Positions 48,145 through 59,723 of a stretch of DNA of 64,000 bases are shown here, piece after piece. Under the pieces are notes generated by a model. It was not told where the DNA came from and searched no databases. It worked only from the letters and a program-made list of their open reading frames with translations. This stretch comes from Zygnema cylindricum (Eukaryota > Streptophyta > Zygnematophyceae > Zygnematales > Zygnemataceae). The position numbers and the translations under genes were made by a program. The stretch lies in the NCBI GenBank assembly GCA_037447655.1, contig JBBHKE010000838.1, forward strand, positions 323,122 to 387,121, read 5' to 3'. The first letter of the stretch is position 1. Each line of letters begins with the position of its first letter.

Positions 48145-50537
48145 ATGAGGAGGTTATGGCTCCGACCCGGGAGGCTGGTGGGAACCAGATCTATGACTGA
48201 GGGGGTAGGAGGAGGGGGAGGAGGGAGAGAGGGAGGAGAAGTTCCGGAGAGCTGGCAAAATTTTCCGAAGCAGGAAGCTTCTAGGAAGTTTACAGTGGCA
48301 GCAGAGGAAGGAGCTGGGAAGGAGGAGAGGAAGATCCATGGAGGGGGAGGGAATGCCTGGAATCTGAAGAGTCCCAGGATGGGAGTGGGGGGAGGAGAGG
48401 AGGGAGGCGGATGGATGGCAGCTCTGGTGAGTTGGGGGAGAGGAGGGGCAGGGAGGGGAAAGAGGGAGAGGGAGAGGGAGGACACACTGGGAGAAGGAGA
48501 GAGGATAAAGAGGGAGAGGGAGAGGGAGGTTAAAGTGGGAGGAGGGAGAGGATATAGAGGGGGAGGAGAATAAAGAGGGAGAGAGGGAATTGGGTTTGAC
48601 TTGGGAAGAGAAAGCGGAGGAGCGAGAGGCTGAAGGGTGAGAGGGATAGAGGGAGGCGAGAGAGAGAGCGAGACAGAGAGAAAGAGAGAGATAGAGAGAG
48701 GGGCGGGGGGAAGGAGGGTGGAGGGGGAAGATGGAAAGAGTGGTCATGGGGTTTTGGAATTTTTGATTTTGGTCTTATGTGTGCATTTGATGTCGTTTTC
48801 TGTCTCGATTTTTTTTTTTTGTTCTTTTTTTTTGTCCTTCAAATGGGTATCTGTTTTACTGGTATGTAGGGACTTGATGGTTTTTTTTTGGTGAGTCTGG
48901 TGTCTTTTTGTTTATTTTTTAGTATGTAAGAGTCTGAATTGTTTTTCTGCTCATTGTTTTGCTCTTGTACTTTTTTATTGCATCATACGTTATGTGGTTT
49001 TATCTTGGGTGCAAGTGGACCTTCAGAAGCTCTGTGTTTGTTTTTGTTTTGTTTTTATTGTGTTTTTTGGTTTATTGTGTTTAAATTACACCAGTCTTCT
49101 TTTTTCAAATAATTCAAAGGCCAGGTTTTTACTCTGTTTAATGATCAGATTACCTATTTCCAAACATTTTACTACAAATTCATCTGATTTTAACTTTCTC
49201 TCTCTTCTCCCTCTTTCTCTCTTCAGGATTCTCGAAGGCGAGTTTTCCCTACCAATACCTCCACCGATTCTACAAGTTCCACTCCCCCCCCCTCTCCACT
49301 CCCTCTCCCTCTCCCTCCCAAATCATTCCCTTCATCGGCTCCCTCCACTCCCTCCTCTGCTTCCCTCTCATTCGCCTCCCTATCCATTTCCATCGACTCT
49401 GACAAAGAAGATGATTACGAAGACGACGACTGTTATTACTCTGACTCAGACGACGATGACATCTACACCAATAACGATGTCCCTCTCCTCTCCTTCCCCA
49501 ATCTCTCTCCTCTCTCTCTTCTTGCCCGCCACAATCCCTTCCCTCTCTCCAATCGCAGCCACGAACACTCCAAAAACTCGAGAAACTCGAGAAATTCCAA
49601 ACAAGTTTTCCGAGACTTCTCCTCCGGTATTAAAGAAAATGATACGCTATCCACATTAATATCCCCCCGCTATGATATCCGTCACCACCACCCCTCGCTA
49701 TTTTCCCCCAATCGGAGAACCAATCGGAAATCTCGGTCCACTCCCTGTTCTCCCCGAACCGGGTTAGACCCAAAAATTTCTCTCCCTTCTCCTTGTGTGG
49801 AATTCGACTTCAAATTCCCATCCTGTACCACCAATAATAACGATAAACTTGAAACTGTCAACGCTTCTAATGCTAACAATAACAATAATCTTAACAATAT
49901 TAACAAGAGTAGTTTCAATATTCCCAGATTGTGTCCTCTTGACCTCAGTTCCACGCTTATTTCCCCTCTCTCCAACTATTCCGATGTTCCCAAATCCCCT
50001 TTATTCTCGATTCGATCTGATTTGGACTCGATATCTACACTAATTTCTCCTCGCCGGACTGGTTTAAGATCCACCCTCTACTCCCTCTCCAATCTAGAGT
50101 CTCAATCCACACTACTCTCTCTCCCTCTCCCTCCTCCTTTCTCCAACTTCGCCAAGTCTCCCCGATCTGCGCCTCCCTCTCCCTCCACCCCTGATTCGAA
50201 ACCCGATTTTGATCCCAACTCCTCGCTAATTTCCCCTCGGAAGTCGCAATCTACAGTTTTTCTATCCCATTCGACCGACAGAGGAGATAGTGGCCCGGGA
50301 AGTGGACAGCTGTCTGCTGACGTGGCAAGCAGCAATCCTGGCGTGGCATCGAGGAAGAGGCAGTGGGGAGCGCCAAGTGGCGTTCAATCGTTGGGTGCCA
50401 AGTGGCGGCCGAGACTGGCGGTGATAGGCGAAGGAGAGTTGGCGGAAGGAGGGAGAGAGGGAGGGAGAGCGAGGTTGAGGTTGATGGAGGCAAGGAGGAA
50501 AGGTGGAGAGAAAACTGAGGAGAAAACTGAGGATTAA
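48145..50537 (+). CDS. Putative Ser/Pro-rich protein of unknown family, two exons
   Basis: The probable exons are 48145-48426 and 49227-50537. The donor CTG|gtgagt and acceptor cttcag|GATTCT both sit in phase 0, giving about 530 residues; ATG 48193 is an alternative start. Exon 1 is in GA-rich DNA and encodes a Gly/Glu/Lys/Arg-rich segment. Exon 2 stays open for 436 codons. It has a Pro/Ser run, an acidic block at about residues 149-172 (SDKEDDYEDDD), and five S-x-L-I/L-S-(P) motifs between about 235 and 460. It ends with a basic Glu/Lys/Arg tail before TAA. I recognise no domain; disorder and nuclear location are inferred. The long open frame with the repeated motif argues for a real gene, but low complexity makes the exon 1 choice and the tail uncertain. 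Confidence 0.5.
48186..48740 (+). repeat. GA-rich (purine) tract
   Basis: The plus strand is overwhelmingly G and A (GAGAGGGAG-type words). It covers most of exon 1 and the start of the intron of the neighbouring gene. Minus-strand Ser/Pro ORFs here are shadows of this composition. Confidence 0.9.
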
Positions 50538-50545
50538 GTATTTGC

Positions 50546-50565
50546 CCTCTTTTTCTCTCCCCCTT

Positions 50566-50637
<72 letters not shown>

Positions 50638-50642
50638 CCCCT
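50546..50642 (+). repeat. (CT)n microsatellite in the 3' region of the Ser/Pro-rich gene
   Basis: An almost pure CT run starts about 10 nt after the stop codon. It is complementary to the GA-rich tract at 48186-48740 on the same transcript. Confidence 0.9.
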
Positions 50643-50649
50643 CCTGTGT

Positions 50650-52620
50650 CACTTTCTACTGATCTGAAACTTTCTGGTTAACTTAACTGCAAAGCAGTCT
50701 TCACTGTTGTCCCTCACTTTTTTTTTCCTTTTTTTTTGGATGTATATCCATATCGTTTGTGGACAAAAAAACAGTCTGTAGAACAAAGGGGAATAGTGCA
50801 TAATTTGCTTTTTTTCTAAAGTTTTGTTCGGTACATATTGCATTTTGTGTCCACAAAAGAGACCACTTTTAGGTGTAGACTAGACAGGAGTAGAAAAGTA
50901 CATTTTGTTTTACTTGGAAATATCAGCCAAATCTGTAATCTTTGTTTATTTTTCCTGTTACGAAAGAGATAGGCTCCTTTTTCGTTTTTTTTCTTTTTCT
51001 TTTTGTTTTTGCAAAAACAAAAAGTAGAGGGGCATAATTGTCACCGAAAATAGTCTGAACTTCAGTGTTTGTTTAACCATAATAAAGGAAAGGTTCGGTA
51101 AGAAATGTTAGATTAGTAATAAAAGAATAAATTCATTCCTGTACACCAAACCAAACATATCTCCATTTTTTCATTTTTTATTTTCTTGGTTGTTTGTTGA
51201 TTACTTTTCTTTTCTCAGCTGTATCTCTGTTGAAATCCAGAAAATGTGCTTTCCATGTCTGTTTTGTTCTCACTATTTTCATTCATTTTCGTATTATTAT
51301 TGAATTGCTTTTGTCGGTCAGTTTTATGGATTATGGCATGCTACACCGAGTACCTCTAATAGTGTTAATGTTTTTTTAGCCGTTTAAATCCTCTTTATTT
51401 TGTACACACTTGTATGATTATCAGATGGACAGCCCAACTTGCCTTTTTATCGCAATCGCCAGATCATAATCTGACAAGTGTGTAGGGAGAAAAAACCATT
51501 TAAGTGGCAATCTTTTTTTTCCGAATTAATAGCAACGCTCTGTACTCTCCATGGTTTTACCTGACCCATACTATCCGCCCCCAAAAAAAAACCTATTTAA
51601 CTTGTTTTCCTCCTAAAGGTCTTTTCTATTTACCGTACTTGACTTTTTTGACCTTTCCAAGGTACTGATGCCAAAAAGTCCTATATCAACAGTTAAACAA
51701 GCAACAGAATTTAGTTTCACTTGACATTGCTTTCATCAGCCAATTAGAAATTAAGTCCTAATTTTTGTAAGCAATCAAGATTAACTTAGACAATAGCAAG
51801 TTTATTTTTGTAGGAATATGCTAATAGGGCGACTATACTAGCATGTCTGTCGCCAATCATATTGCTTATTTTATTACCTAAAAGGATTTTCAATGTTTCT
51901 ATCTTAAATAATCTGGATATCATGCAGTTAGAACAAAAAGAAAAGTATAATTGGCATAAAAACTACAAAGAAAAGCCACGGGTGAAAAGATTCGAATGTG
52001 TGCTTACTTCTGTTTTGACAGTTGTGGCCTTGACAACGAAGTTTTGTGAACAATGTAGTAGGGAATCCACCAGTAATAGTATGGATTGATGAAATAGACA
52101 TGGTTGTGAACCAGCTAGAAGTAATTATAATAATAGTGCCGAGATTTGGTAATTCTGTGACGATATCCACTGGGTTGACCAGAACACTTTTTATTGAAGA
52201 ATGCAAAGGTCACAGTTTTGAATTTGACTTTTCTTATTTACCTCAACCGTTAATGATTTCCAGAACAAGCATATCATAAAGTGGAAACGAGAGAAACACC
52301 GCAGAAAACAAGAGAGTGGTCCGACAAAAAAAGAGAGTGAAAAAGACACTTTTACGGTCAGTATCAGGGTTGAGATAGAAATACTGGTCCAATTTTAGTG
52401 CAAAGTCAATGCAGAAAATGGCGAAGAGAAAAACGGAAACGAGGGCAACTTAATCAAAGGGGAAAAAATGTAAAACTCCTGACTGTACGGCCCTTACTAT
52501 TAGCAACATAATGAAAGCATTCATCCAAGTAATTTTTGCCTTTCATTGAACCCTACGACCCTTCTGAACCCTTCTATTTAGATCAAGAACCTTTTTGCTA
52601 AAGCATTGGTCAAGACTTCT
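50650..52620. other. AT-rich region without supported genes
   Basis: T-rich stretches with intron- or UTR-like composition. Short ORFs at 51862-52280 carry no motif I can name. It may include the remaining 3' UTR of the upstream gene. Confidence 0.35.
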
Positions 52621-52626
52621 CATTAC

Positions 52627-52930
52627 TTGGCCAGGGCACCCTCCAAAATGGTTAATAAACTCCTAGGTCATGTTTTTTCCTTTGGAGAAACCCATCGGAA
52701 GGCCTTAATCTCTTGTTTAAGGTGGCTTCGACTGTGACCGTGACTCACTTACCGTACTACAGCTATTAGTAGCGACACGCTTCGCTCCCTCGTGGCCTTC
52801 CGGAGGTGTCCGTCCCATGGCCATGGCGGAAGTCTCGGTCGCCATATTAAAGTGTCTCCAAGTTACAGAGGCGTTCCCCACATCATCGGTTTGGTGTCGC
52901 TGCAGAAATTGTATGAAGTTGATGGTCGGT
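52627..52930 (+). repeat. Duplicated block, copy A
   Basis: 52627-52722 and 52849-52925 match 55347-55518 at about 90% by eye, starting GGCCAGGGCACCCTCCAAAA. Copy A has about 120 extra bases (52731-52848) that copy B lacks. An open minus-strand frame (52717-52950) crosses it, with no family recognised. The block stops just before MITE copy 9. Confidence 0.75.
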
Positions 52931-52947
52931 ACAAGTACTGTACTGTA

Positions 52948-53428
52948 CACCGCGAATCGTAATTAGAGTACAAAAACTAAAAAAAACAATTAGAGTAATG
53001 AACGCTAATTTATGTGATAGAGCTTTTTCAACTATGAAGTTTACTCTAATTTATTTAAGTATTCTAATTTGGCACGCTAATATCCTCTACTGTAAATAAG
53101 GTATTCGAACAAAATTTGGCAAAATGTACAGTTTATCGTCACTATGACGTTTGCACTACGCGGTTTGTTAAAACGCAGTTACATGATAACGGCCTGTATT
53201 AAATCATTATTTGTACTTTTTTACTTAATAAAGTACAATTTTGCACGGTCGGAGGTCGTCCGTACTCCACAGTATTTAAAACGAACCTATATTAGAATCA
53301 AAAACGCTAATTAAACTTTACCTTAAATAGAATTAAAAAATTATAATCATTTACTCTATTTCATGTGATAGAGTCGAAATTTCGAGCGACCGAATTAGAG
53401 TAATTTACTCTAATTACGGTTCGCGGTG
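52948..53428. mobile_element. TA-flanked MITE copy 9
   Basis: Ends CACCGCGAATCGTAATTAG and CTAATTACGGTTCGCGGTG, flanked by TA. It is nearly identical to copy 5 over most of its 481 bp. Confidence 0.8.
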
Positions 53429-53476
53429 TAGTGTAATCAAAGTACGATACCTTTTTTAGGTTTTAGTAACAAATAA
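53429..53476 (+). repeat. Shared flank with 56414-56463
   Basis: The sequence following MITE copy 9 (GTAATCAAAGTACGATACC to GTAACAAATAA) also follows copy 12 at 56414. A larger repeat therefore carried both sites before the MITEs or the Harbinger-like element arrived. Confidence 0.7.
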
Positions 53477-54200
53477 GGGTACTTTCGCATGTGCTAAAGT
53501 TACAGTTATTTTCTGTCGTTTTCCTCCATAACTTAGAAAAAAACGAGAAAATCCGCAGCCGTACCAAAAAAATGAAATTGACACCGTACAAGTTGCGTTA
53601 GCTTACAACATTAAATGTACTGCAATTTGTCATCTTGCGCGAAACAGTTTGTCATATAGCGCATTTCGACCCAATTTCGCGTCCTTCCAGCTCATCTTCA
53701 AACTTTATTTAAAATCACCTCGTAGGTGATTTAAAAAAAAATCCACGAGGTAAACGAATAGGCAGATGCTGTCGCACGTGCCGGAAGCTATTAACAAATT
53801 TTGAGCGCGGAGTACCAAAAAAAAACCCACTGCACGTTTCCAGCCTGTGCGTGACTTTTTTCCGTGCGCTTTTTTCCGTACAGGGGCCGTGAAAAAAGGC
53901 AAGAAAGGTATCAAATGAAAGATCTATAAAAAATATTTCTTTTGGCTGTCTTTTAGCTTATTTTGGTGGCAAGTAAAGTGAGAATGGACAAAAAAACAAA
54001 ATCTCGAAACCATGGCGGAATGTTTTGGAATTTGTGACGTCGACGCTATCATAAGTACGCGTGACGTCAAAATGTCACGAACCCTAAACATCTAAAATGT
54101 CACAAGTAGTTAGACGTCTACAACCCGTCTCTATTTTGTAAACGTCATCAATTGTCGCGAGTTTTGTACGCGTCTACAATGTCGTGCATGACAGTACAAC
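53477..54200 (+). mobile_element. Harbinger-like MITE, copy with one clear end
   Basis: It begins GGGTACTTTCGCATGT after TAA. The unoccupied version of the site is seen at 56455-56470 (ACAAATAAGAGAC). The interior (53500-53910) is the reverse of 57640-58035, including a hairpin AAAATCACCT/AGGTGATTT at 53711-53733. The right end is not clear; about 54200 is an estimate. Confidence 0.55.
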
Positions 54201-54443
54201 CGTGAATGGCATGCATCACATCCCGCCTCGGTCGCCGAAAAGCACCAGAAAATGAATGACCATTACATATGTCTAGTATTTGAGACCACCATCAGAGGAC
54301 AAAGCATATATACTGCAAGAAATAATAAATGAATCTGCCCCGAAAGAAACAAATTATTCCGAACACATTGACTTAGTAAGGAAATAAAAGACAAAACAAG
54401 ATCAAGTAAGTAAGGATGGAATTCCGCCCCCCTCCCAAGCTCC

Positions 54444-54830
54444 TTAGCCTGCGGAGGAGCCGGTATGGACAGCTAGTAGATCGCGACACCCGTGGCAAAA
54501 CCACTGTCCAGCCGGGATAGTGTGCAGAGGTGGAACCACACACTCCATATGGAATCCCAGATTGCAATAGTCATAGAGGAGCATTGTTGTTTCTCCATCA
54601 GATCGCCGGCATAATTGGCACTCAGTGGCCTCAATAATCAGCATCCGCCACGGGACTATGCTGTGAGAAAGGTCAGGTAGATAGCAAGGGGCACAATTTT
54701 TTGAATGCTCCCGCAAAGTTCGCGTGTCGGCCCCTTGTAAGCTTAATAATCCATTGGCCTCGATTTTTATTATCCTCAGAATGTGAGCTAAAACATATGT
54801 GTCGAGTGTGTCAAAAGTTTGCCGTCGCAA
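54444..54830 (-). pseudogene. Degenerate PHD-finger ORF, probably transposon-derived
   Basis: The last half of this minus-strand frame reads as a PHD finger: CQLC, then MLLYDYCNLGFHMEC, PPLHTIPAGQWFCHGC. The usual Cys4-His-Cys3 pattern is present except that the third ligand position (normally LLCD) is Tyr. The frame starts without a clear upstream partner, sits among mobile elements and stops soon after the finger. I read it as a fragment of a broken gene or retroelement. Spacing of the remaining ligands fits histone-tail-reading PHD fingers, but function is unlikely with a ligand missing. Confidence 0.55.
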
Positions 54831-55346
54831 ATAAACGTAATCGTATTTGCGACAGTAGCCACCAGGCTCTGAAGTCTTTTAATATTCCTTACAGGAGTCC
54901 AACCAACAGAAAAAAACCCTTCCGTAACTGGACTAAGGAGCCGAGATAGCCGGTATTCCCACAAAGCCGGACTGGAGCTAGACTGCAAAGTCAGCGCTCT
55001 GACAGCAAGAAACACCCAGTCCACAAACGCAATTCAACAACCACAGCACGTAGAAGATAGTCTGGAGGGAAACCTTGCCAGTAGATTAGGTAAGGTCTTA
55101 GTACAAAGAGAAAGAGAATCTCAGAGATAATTACTAGCATGAAGCTATGGCTCTGGAAAAGGAAAAAACCCTAACTCAAAAACTAGCATGTCACTAAATA
55201 TTTAGGTGAAACCCTAACGACAGAGTTCGACAAATCCCGAGAATAATGCTTGTCAGAAAACGACAACCTTCCAATGTTGGATTCCCGTACTTAATTTGCA
55301 AAAGTTACTATCTCGCCAAATGGCATTTATCCTATGCTTTCACTAA

Positions 55347-55520
55347 TCTTGGCCAGGGCACCCTCCAAAATGGTTAATAAACTCCTAGGTCATGTTTTTC
55401 CTTTGGGGAAACCCATCGGAAGGCATTAATCTCTCGTTTAAGGTGGCTTCGCCATGTTTAAAGTGTCTCCAAGTTACCGAGGCGTTCCCCACATCATCAG
55501 TTTGGTGTCGCTGCATTCAG
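55347..55520 (+). repeat. Duplicated block, copy B
   Basis: This is the shorter counterpart of 52627-52925, lacking about 120 internal bases. It ends shortly before MITE copy 10, as copy A ends before copy 9. Confidence 0.75.
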
Positions 55521-55545
55521 GTTCGTTACGAGGGCCAGTACAGTA

Positions 55546-55761
55546 CACCGCCAATCGTTATTAGCGTGTAAGTTTTTTTAGCGTATACGAATAATTAGCG
55601 TGGTTTACGCTAATTGGGAATTTGGAAATTTTCGAAGAAGTCATCTATTCTAATTAGGAATTAGGGTTGTTTTTAAATAGTGTGAATAATTCTATTTGAG
55701 AATAAAAATAAAAAAAGCGGGACGGAATTAGCGTACACAACGCTAATAACGATTAGCGGTG
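55546..55761. mobile_element. TA-flanked MITE copy 10
   Basis: Ends CACCGCCAATCGTTATTAG and CTAATAACGATTAGCGGTG, flanked by TA. It is the reverse orientation of copy 2 (40856-41059), with strong similarity throughout. Confidence 0.8.
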
Positions 55762-56000
55762 TAGTTAAGAAAACCGTGTGTCACTGTGTCCACGCCGTAA
55801 CGTAAAAGTCCCACACGCCGAAATCGGGTATCGCAATAGGGTCATAGGGTCTGTTTTGTGTTTTTTTATAATAAAACAAAAAAAAAAGAGAAATAAAATA
55901 GCCCTAAACATACGGTCGCGCGGAGAAAACGAGGTGTGGCCCCAATCAGCGTGCTCGCGCGTGCGAAAAGTTGCAAAAAATCGCAAGGGTCAGACTAATA

Positions 56001-56207
56001 CACCGTGAATCGTTATTAGCGCTAACAAATATTTAGTGTTAAAAAACAATTAGTGTGATTAACGCTATTTGGGAATTTTAGGATTTTCAAGGAAATCAAT
56101 CACTCTAATTTGTTTTCTAGGTTTTTTTAATCACTCTATTTAAGAATTTGGGTAAAAATTTAGGGGCGCCAAACTAGCGTGATTAACCCTAATAGAGATT
56201 CGTGGTA
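56001..56207. mobile_element. TA-flanked MITE copy 11
   Basis: The left end is CACCGTGAATCGTTATTAG; the right end CTAATAGAGATTCGTGGTA is diverged. It lies 7 bp before copy 12. Confidence 0.7.
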
Positions 56208-56214
56208 TAATGTA

Positions 56215-56413
56215 CACCATGAATCGTTATTAGCCTTATGTACGCTATGTCGGCACCCCAAAATTTTGATATTGATACCTTAAATATAGTAAATTACACT
56301 ATTTAAGGACGTGGACTATAATCTGCCACGCCTCTTGACACTAAATTAGAATGAATGACGCTATTTGTTTCTTTACACTAATAATTTATATACGCTAATA
56401 ACGATTCAAGGTG
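56215..56413. mobile_element. TA-flanked MITE copy 12
   Basis: 199 bp, the same subfamily as copies 7 and 8 but inverted. Ends CACCATGAATCGTTATTAG and CTAATAACGATTCAAGGTG. Confidence 0.8.
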
Positions 56414-56749
56414 TAGTGCAATCAAAGTGCGATACTTTTTTAGGTTTTTGTAACAAATAAGAGACAATGAGAATAGGTTACTGGTGAAAATGTTATGGAA
56501 TTCGTTGGCACGTGTTAAGAGCGTAATCAAACGGTTAATCGTAGATCAAAAATTCGATAAGTTTTTGTTTCACAGTTTAGTTCAAATCATTTTCGTATAA
56601 AACGAAATTTTACGTTACGAACATTACAGTACTACCTTGGACGGAAACAATATTGAGCGCATCGGCCGATACACAATTGCCATCTTGGCATCTTCTTGTA
56701 TGTTACGGGAAGTTTACGTCCCGACGTAATCAGTCAATATGTTTAATAG

Positions 56750-56890
56750 TTCAAAAGTAGGTGAAAGTAGGCCCATACAATATGCCTATTGTATGCAAAA
56801 CATACAATATGACCTTAAGACCCATATTGTATTTGGACCTATTCGGACCAATTAAAACATTCGGACCAAAAATTGGACCAATTAAAACAT
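56750..56890 (+). repeat. Dispersed repeat, unoccupied copy of 359-490
   Basis: It matches the reverse complement of 359-490 and continues past the TTAA where, at the window start, a Harbinger-like element is inserted. Confidence 0.75.
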
Positions 56891-57029
56891 TTATACAAAA
56901 AATATTTATTTACACCGTCAGATTCAGACAATCGGACGGTCGCTGATCAAAGTAACGATCTAAGAAGATCACATGAAAAGCCCATAACACAACTGACACT
57001 AAAGTCGCCGACCAAAGGCCTATCATAAA

Positions 57030-57281
57030 ACGCCTACTTTTGAACAATGATAGGTTCGTTAATAGCTCGGAAAATCAGACGCTCGCTGTGACAGGTGACG
57101 CTCAAACAGTTCAAACTTATCGGACGACATTGCTTTCGTACGATGTCATCGTAACTTTCGTACTTTCATGATTTCTCGTGTTTTTCATTTTCAAGCATTC
57201 GATGTTGTTTGATCGTATCGTATTTCTAAGTTTGAACATTTCGATTTAGGTTCTAAATACGCAAGCACTATTTGTCTCTCA
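57030..57281 (+). repeat. Dispersed repeat shared with 59037-59723 and 60688-60720
   Basis: Shared stretches include GACAGGTGACGCTC, CAGTTCAAA, CATTCGATGTTGTTTGAT and GGTTCTAAATACGCAAGCAC. The 59-60 kb copy is split by a family 2 hAT element and this one is not. Confidence 0.75.
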
Positions 57282-58035
57282 GGGTACTTTCGCATGTAAC
57301 CGAAACTTAGTCTTGTTACTTTGTTTTTTAGCGAAGATTCTCCGTACAACTTTCAGAGCATTTGGATGTAAACGCAAATAACTTGTTACTTAAAAATGTG
57401 ACTTACGTAGAGTTGTTCGAAACAATGTGACAGATGAAGTGGTACACAAAATGAGGCGAAACTTCCACTCGGCTTCAATTTGAGACGTCTCTCCGCACGC
57501 TGTACAATTTTTGTGACTTCGCAATGTCTGTACGCCACATTGTCGACGTGTCGAAACCCTAAACTACCTTTCGCTGTCGCAAAGAATCGTTGTCGCAAAG
57601 AAATGCGGTTTCGTTTTTGGTCTTCCCACTTGCTGACAGGTGCCCAATGTTTTTCCTATGCCGTATGTGTGAAGACACGTGTGTTTGAGAGAGACGACCC
57701 CTGTATGGAAATCAGCGCACGGAAAACAGTACGCACAGGCTGGAAAAGTGCAATGTGATTTTTTTATTGGTACTCCACGCACAAAAAATGTAAAAAACTT
57801 CCGACACGTGCGACAGCGTCTGCCTATCCGCTCAACTTATTGGACTTTACTTCAAATCACCTTGCGAGGTGATTTGATGTAAAGTTTGAACATGTGCTGA
57901 AAGGACGCGAAAGTGGGTTGAAATGCGCTAGACGAAAAATTGCATTGCGCTAGACAACAAACCAATATACGTATAAAGTTTAAAGGTAACGCAACTTGTA
58001 CTCTGGTAATTTCTATTTTTTGGTATGGCTGCGGA
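57282..58035 (-). mobile_element. Harbinger-like MITE, inverted copy
   Basis: Its plus-strand left edge GGGTACTTTCGCATGT equals the left end of the copy at 53477. The interior from about 57640 to 58035 is the reverse complement of 53500-53910, including the hairpin at 57854-57875. The far end is not clear. The flank TCTCTCA compares with TCTCTTA in the unoccupied sister site at 60709-60715. Confidence 0.55.
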
Positions 58036-58531
58036 TTTTCTAGTTTTAGATAGAGTGTGTGAGAGAGATAGGACTTAGAAAAATTAGGAGATAGGACCCT
58101 CTCTCCCAGAGAGCTTCTGTACAAAAGGTCAACTTTGACCCTCCATAACTTACTGCTCAGGGGAGCAAATTCAGAGATTCTTTTTGCTATCGACTCAGGG
58201 GAGTCTTGCCTTCATAGGGGAGCAAGTGGTCAGGGTTTTTGTCTGCCAGGGTGGCAGTTATTTTTGCTTAAACACAAAAGGGTCAGGATTATCCTAGAGG
58301 CTTCTTGGAAGCTGTCTACTCTGAGGACTTATGGATGTCTCAGAGTTACAGTTGTTTACTGGACGCCGTACTACTTCGTACAAATTCGTACCATATATAT
58401 TTATTTTTGTCAGACAAAACAAGACGAAACATGTTAACTATTTGGCTCCAATATTATAGGCGTAAGTATCGATCGTTGGATTTTTCACTTTTTGAGATTC
58501 GCGAAGCAATCGCGCACATTGTCCAGTTTGA

Positions 58532-58562
58532 AGAGACTCTCCTCGGCAAGGAGAGTTTCTTC
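58532..58562. repeat. Short perfect hairpin
   Basis: GAGACTCTCCTCGGCAAGGAGAGTTTC forms a 7-9 bp stem with a 5-nt loop. Its role is unknown; it may be part of an unrecognised mobile element. Confidence 0.6.
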
Positions 58563-59723
58563 AGACTGGTCGCGTACCATCGGTACACATGAAAAGTAAA
58601 AAAAATATCCACCACGAACAGGCGATGAGAAACGAACACGTCGTACACGCCATGTGCCTTCCCCCACGGTGTATGCAGGTCGACCAAAATATTCTCGCAT
58701 GCTTCTTCTGACATCCGGTGACCTTCAAAGTTTGCGGCGCGTTTTTGCCATTCGGTTTCGAAATTTTGATTTTCAATTTCAAAATTAAAATTTGGTCGCT
58801 ATATTTTCGTACGAATCCTTAACTACCTCCGCTCGTACAAATATTACGTACAGATTTTCAGTTTGAAGAATATTTTTAGATTATAAGAATCTGAAAACTA
58901 ACTTACGTGGCACCAATCATAATTGAGAAACGATGTGTAGTGGCACGACATAATGGAAGGCCGCGCTAGTAAACACTACAAATAGACGTATCCGCATGTT
59001 TACTAGGACCGCCTAATCAAGAACAAACCTCAGTCATATGTTTGTTAATTGCTCGGACGCTCCTGCGACAGGTGACGCTCTAACAGTTCAAAATTATCAG
59101 ACGAGACGATGTCATCGTAACTTTTGTACTTTTATGATATACGTGTTTTTCATTTCAAACGTTCGATGTTGTTTGATCCATAGTTGTTCAAACCGTATTT
59201 TACTCACGATTCAATCGAGCGAATTATAAGTAAGTAACGCATTGAACGATTTGAAAAAATCGTTAAAATTGTTAATGATTTTATATTCGTACAATTCCGT
59301 ACATGTAACAAATTTTTCGTACGATTGTATAGAATTCAAACTTACCGCGCGCAAATGGCGCAACACTGCAATGTCTCTTTTCGTAAAAGTCCGTATATTT
59401 TCGGTAAAATTTCTTACATTTCACGTAAAATTTCTGTTCTGTTTAACGGATAGAAAGTACTAAGAAGTGCAACGTATCTTTTTGTCAAAGTCCGTAGATT
59501 TACCGTAAAATACCGTACATTTCCGTAAAATATCGTACCTTTCCGTAAATTTCCCGATCAGTTTAGCGGACAAAAAGTACTGCGCGTTATTACGTAGAAA
59601 TTTCAAAAGTCACGAACTATACGTCGAAATCGGAAAAAATGAAAAAATCGGAAGATTTGAACACCTGCGGTTTGATCGTATCGTATTTATGAGTTTGAAC
59701 ATTTCGATCTAGGTTCTAAATAC

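Noticed and set aside
48154-48747. 197-codon minus-strand Ser/Pro-rich ORF
   Set aside because: It is the complement of the GA-rich tract; low complexity explains its openness in several frames.
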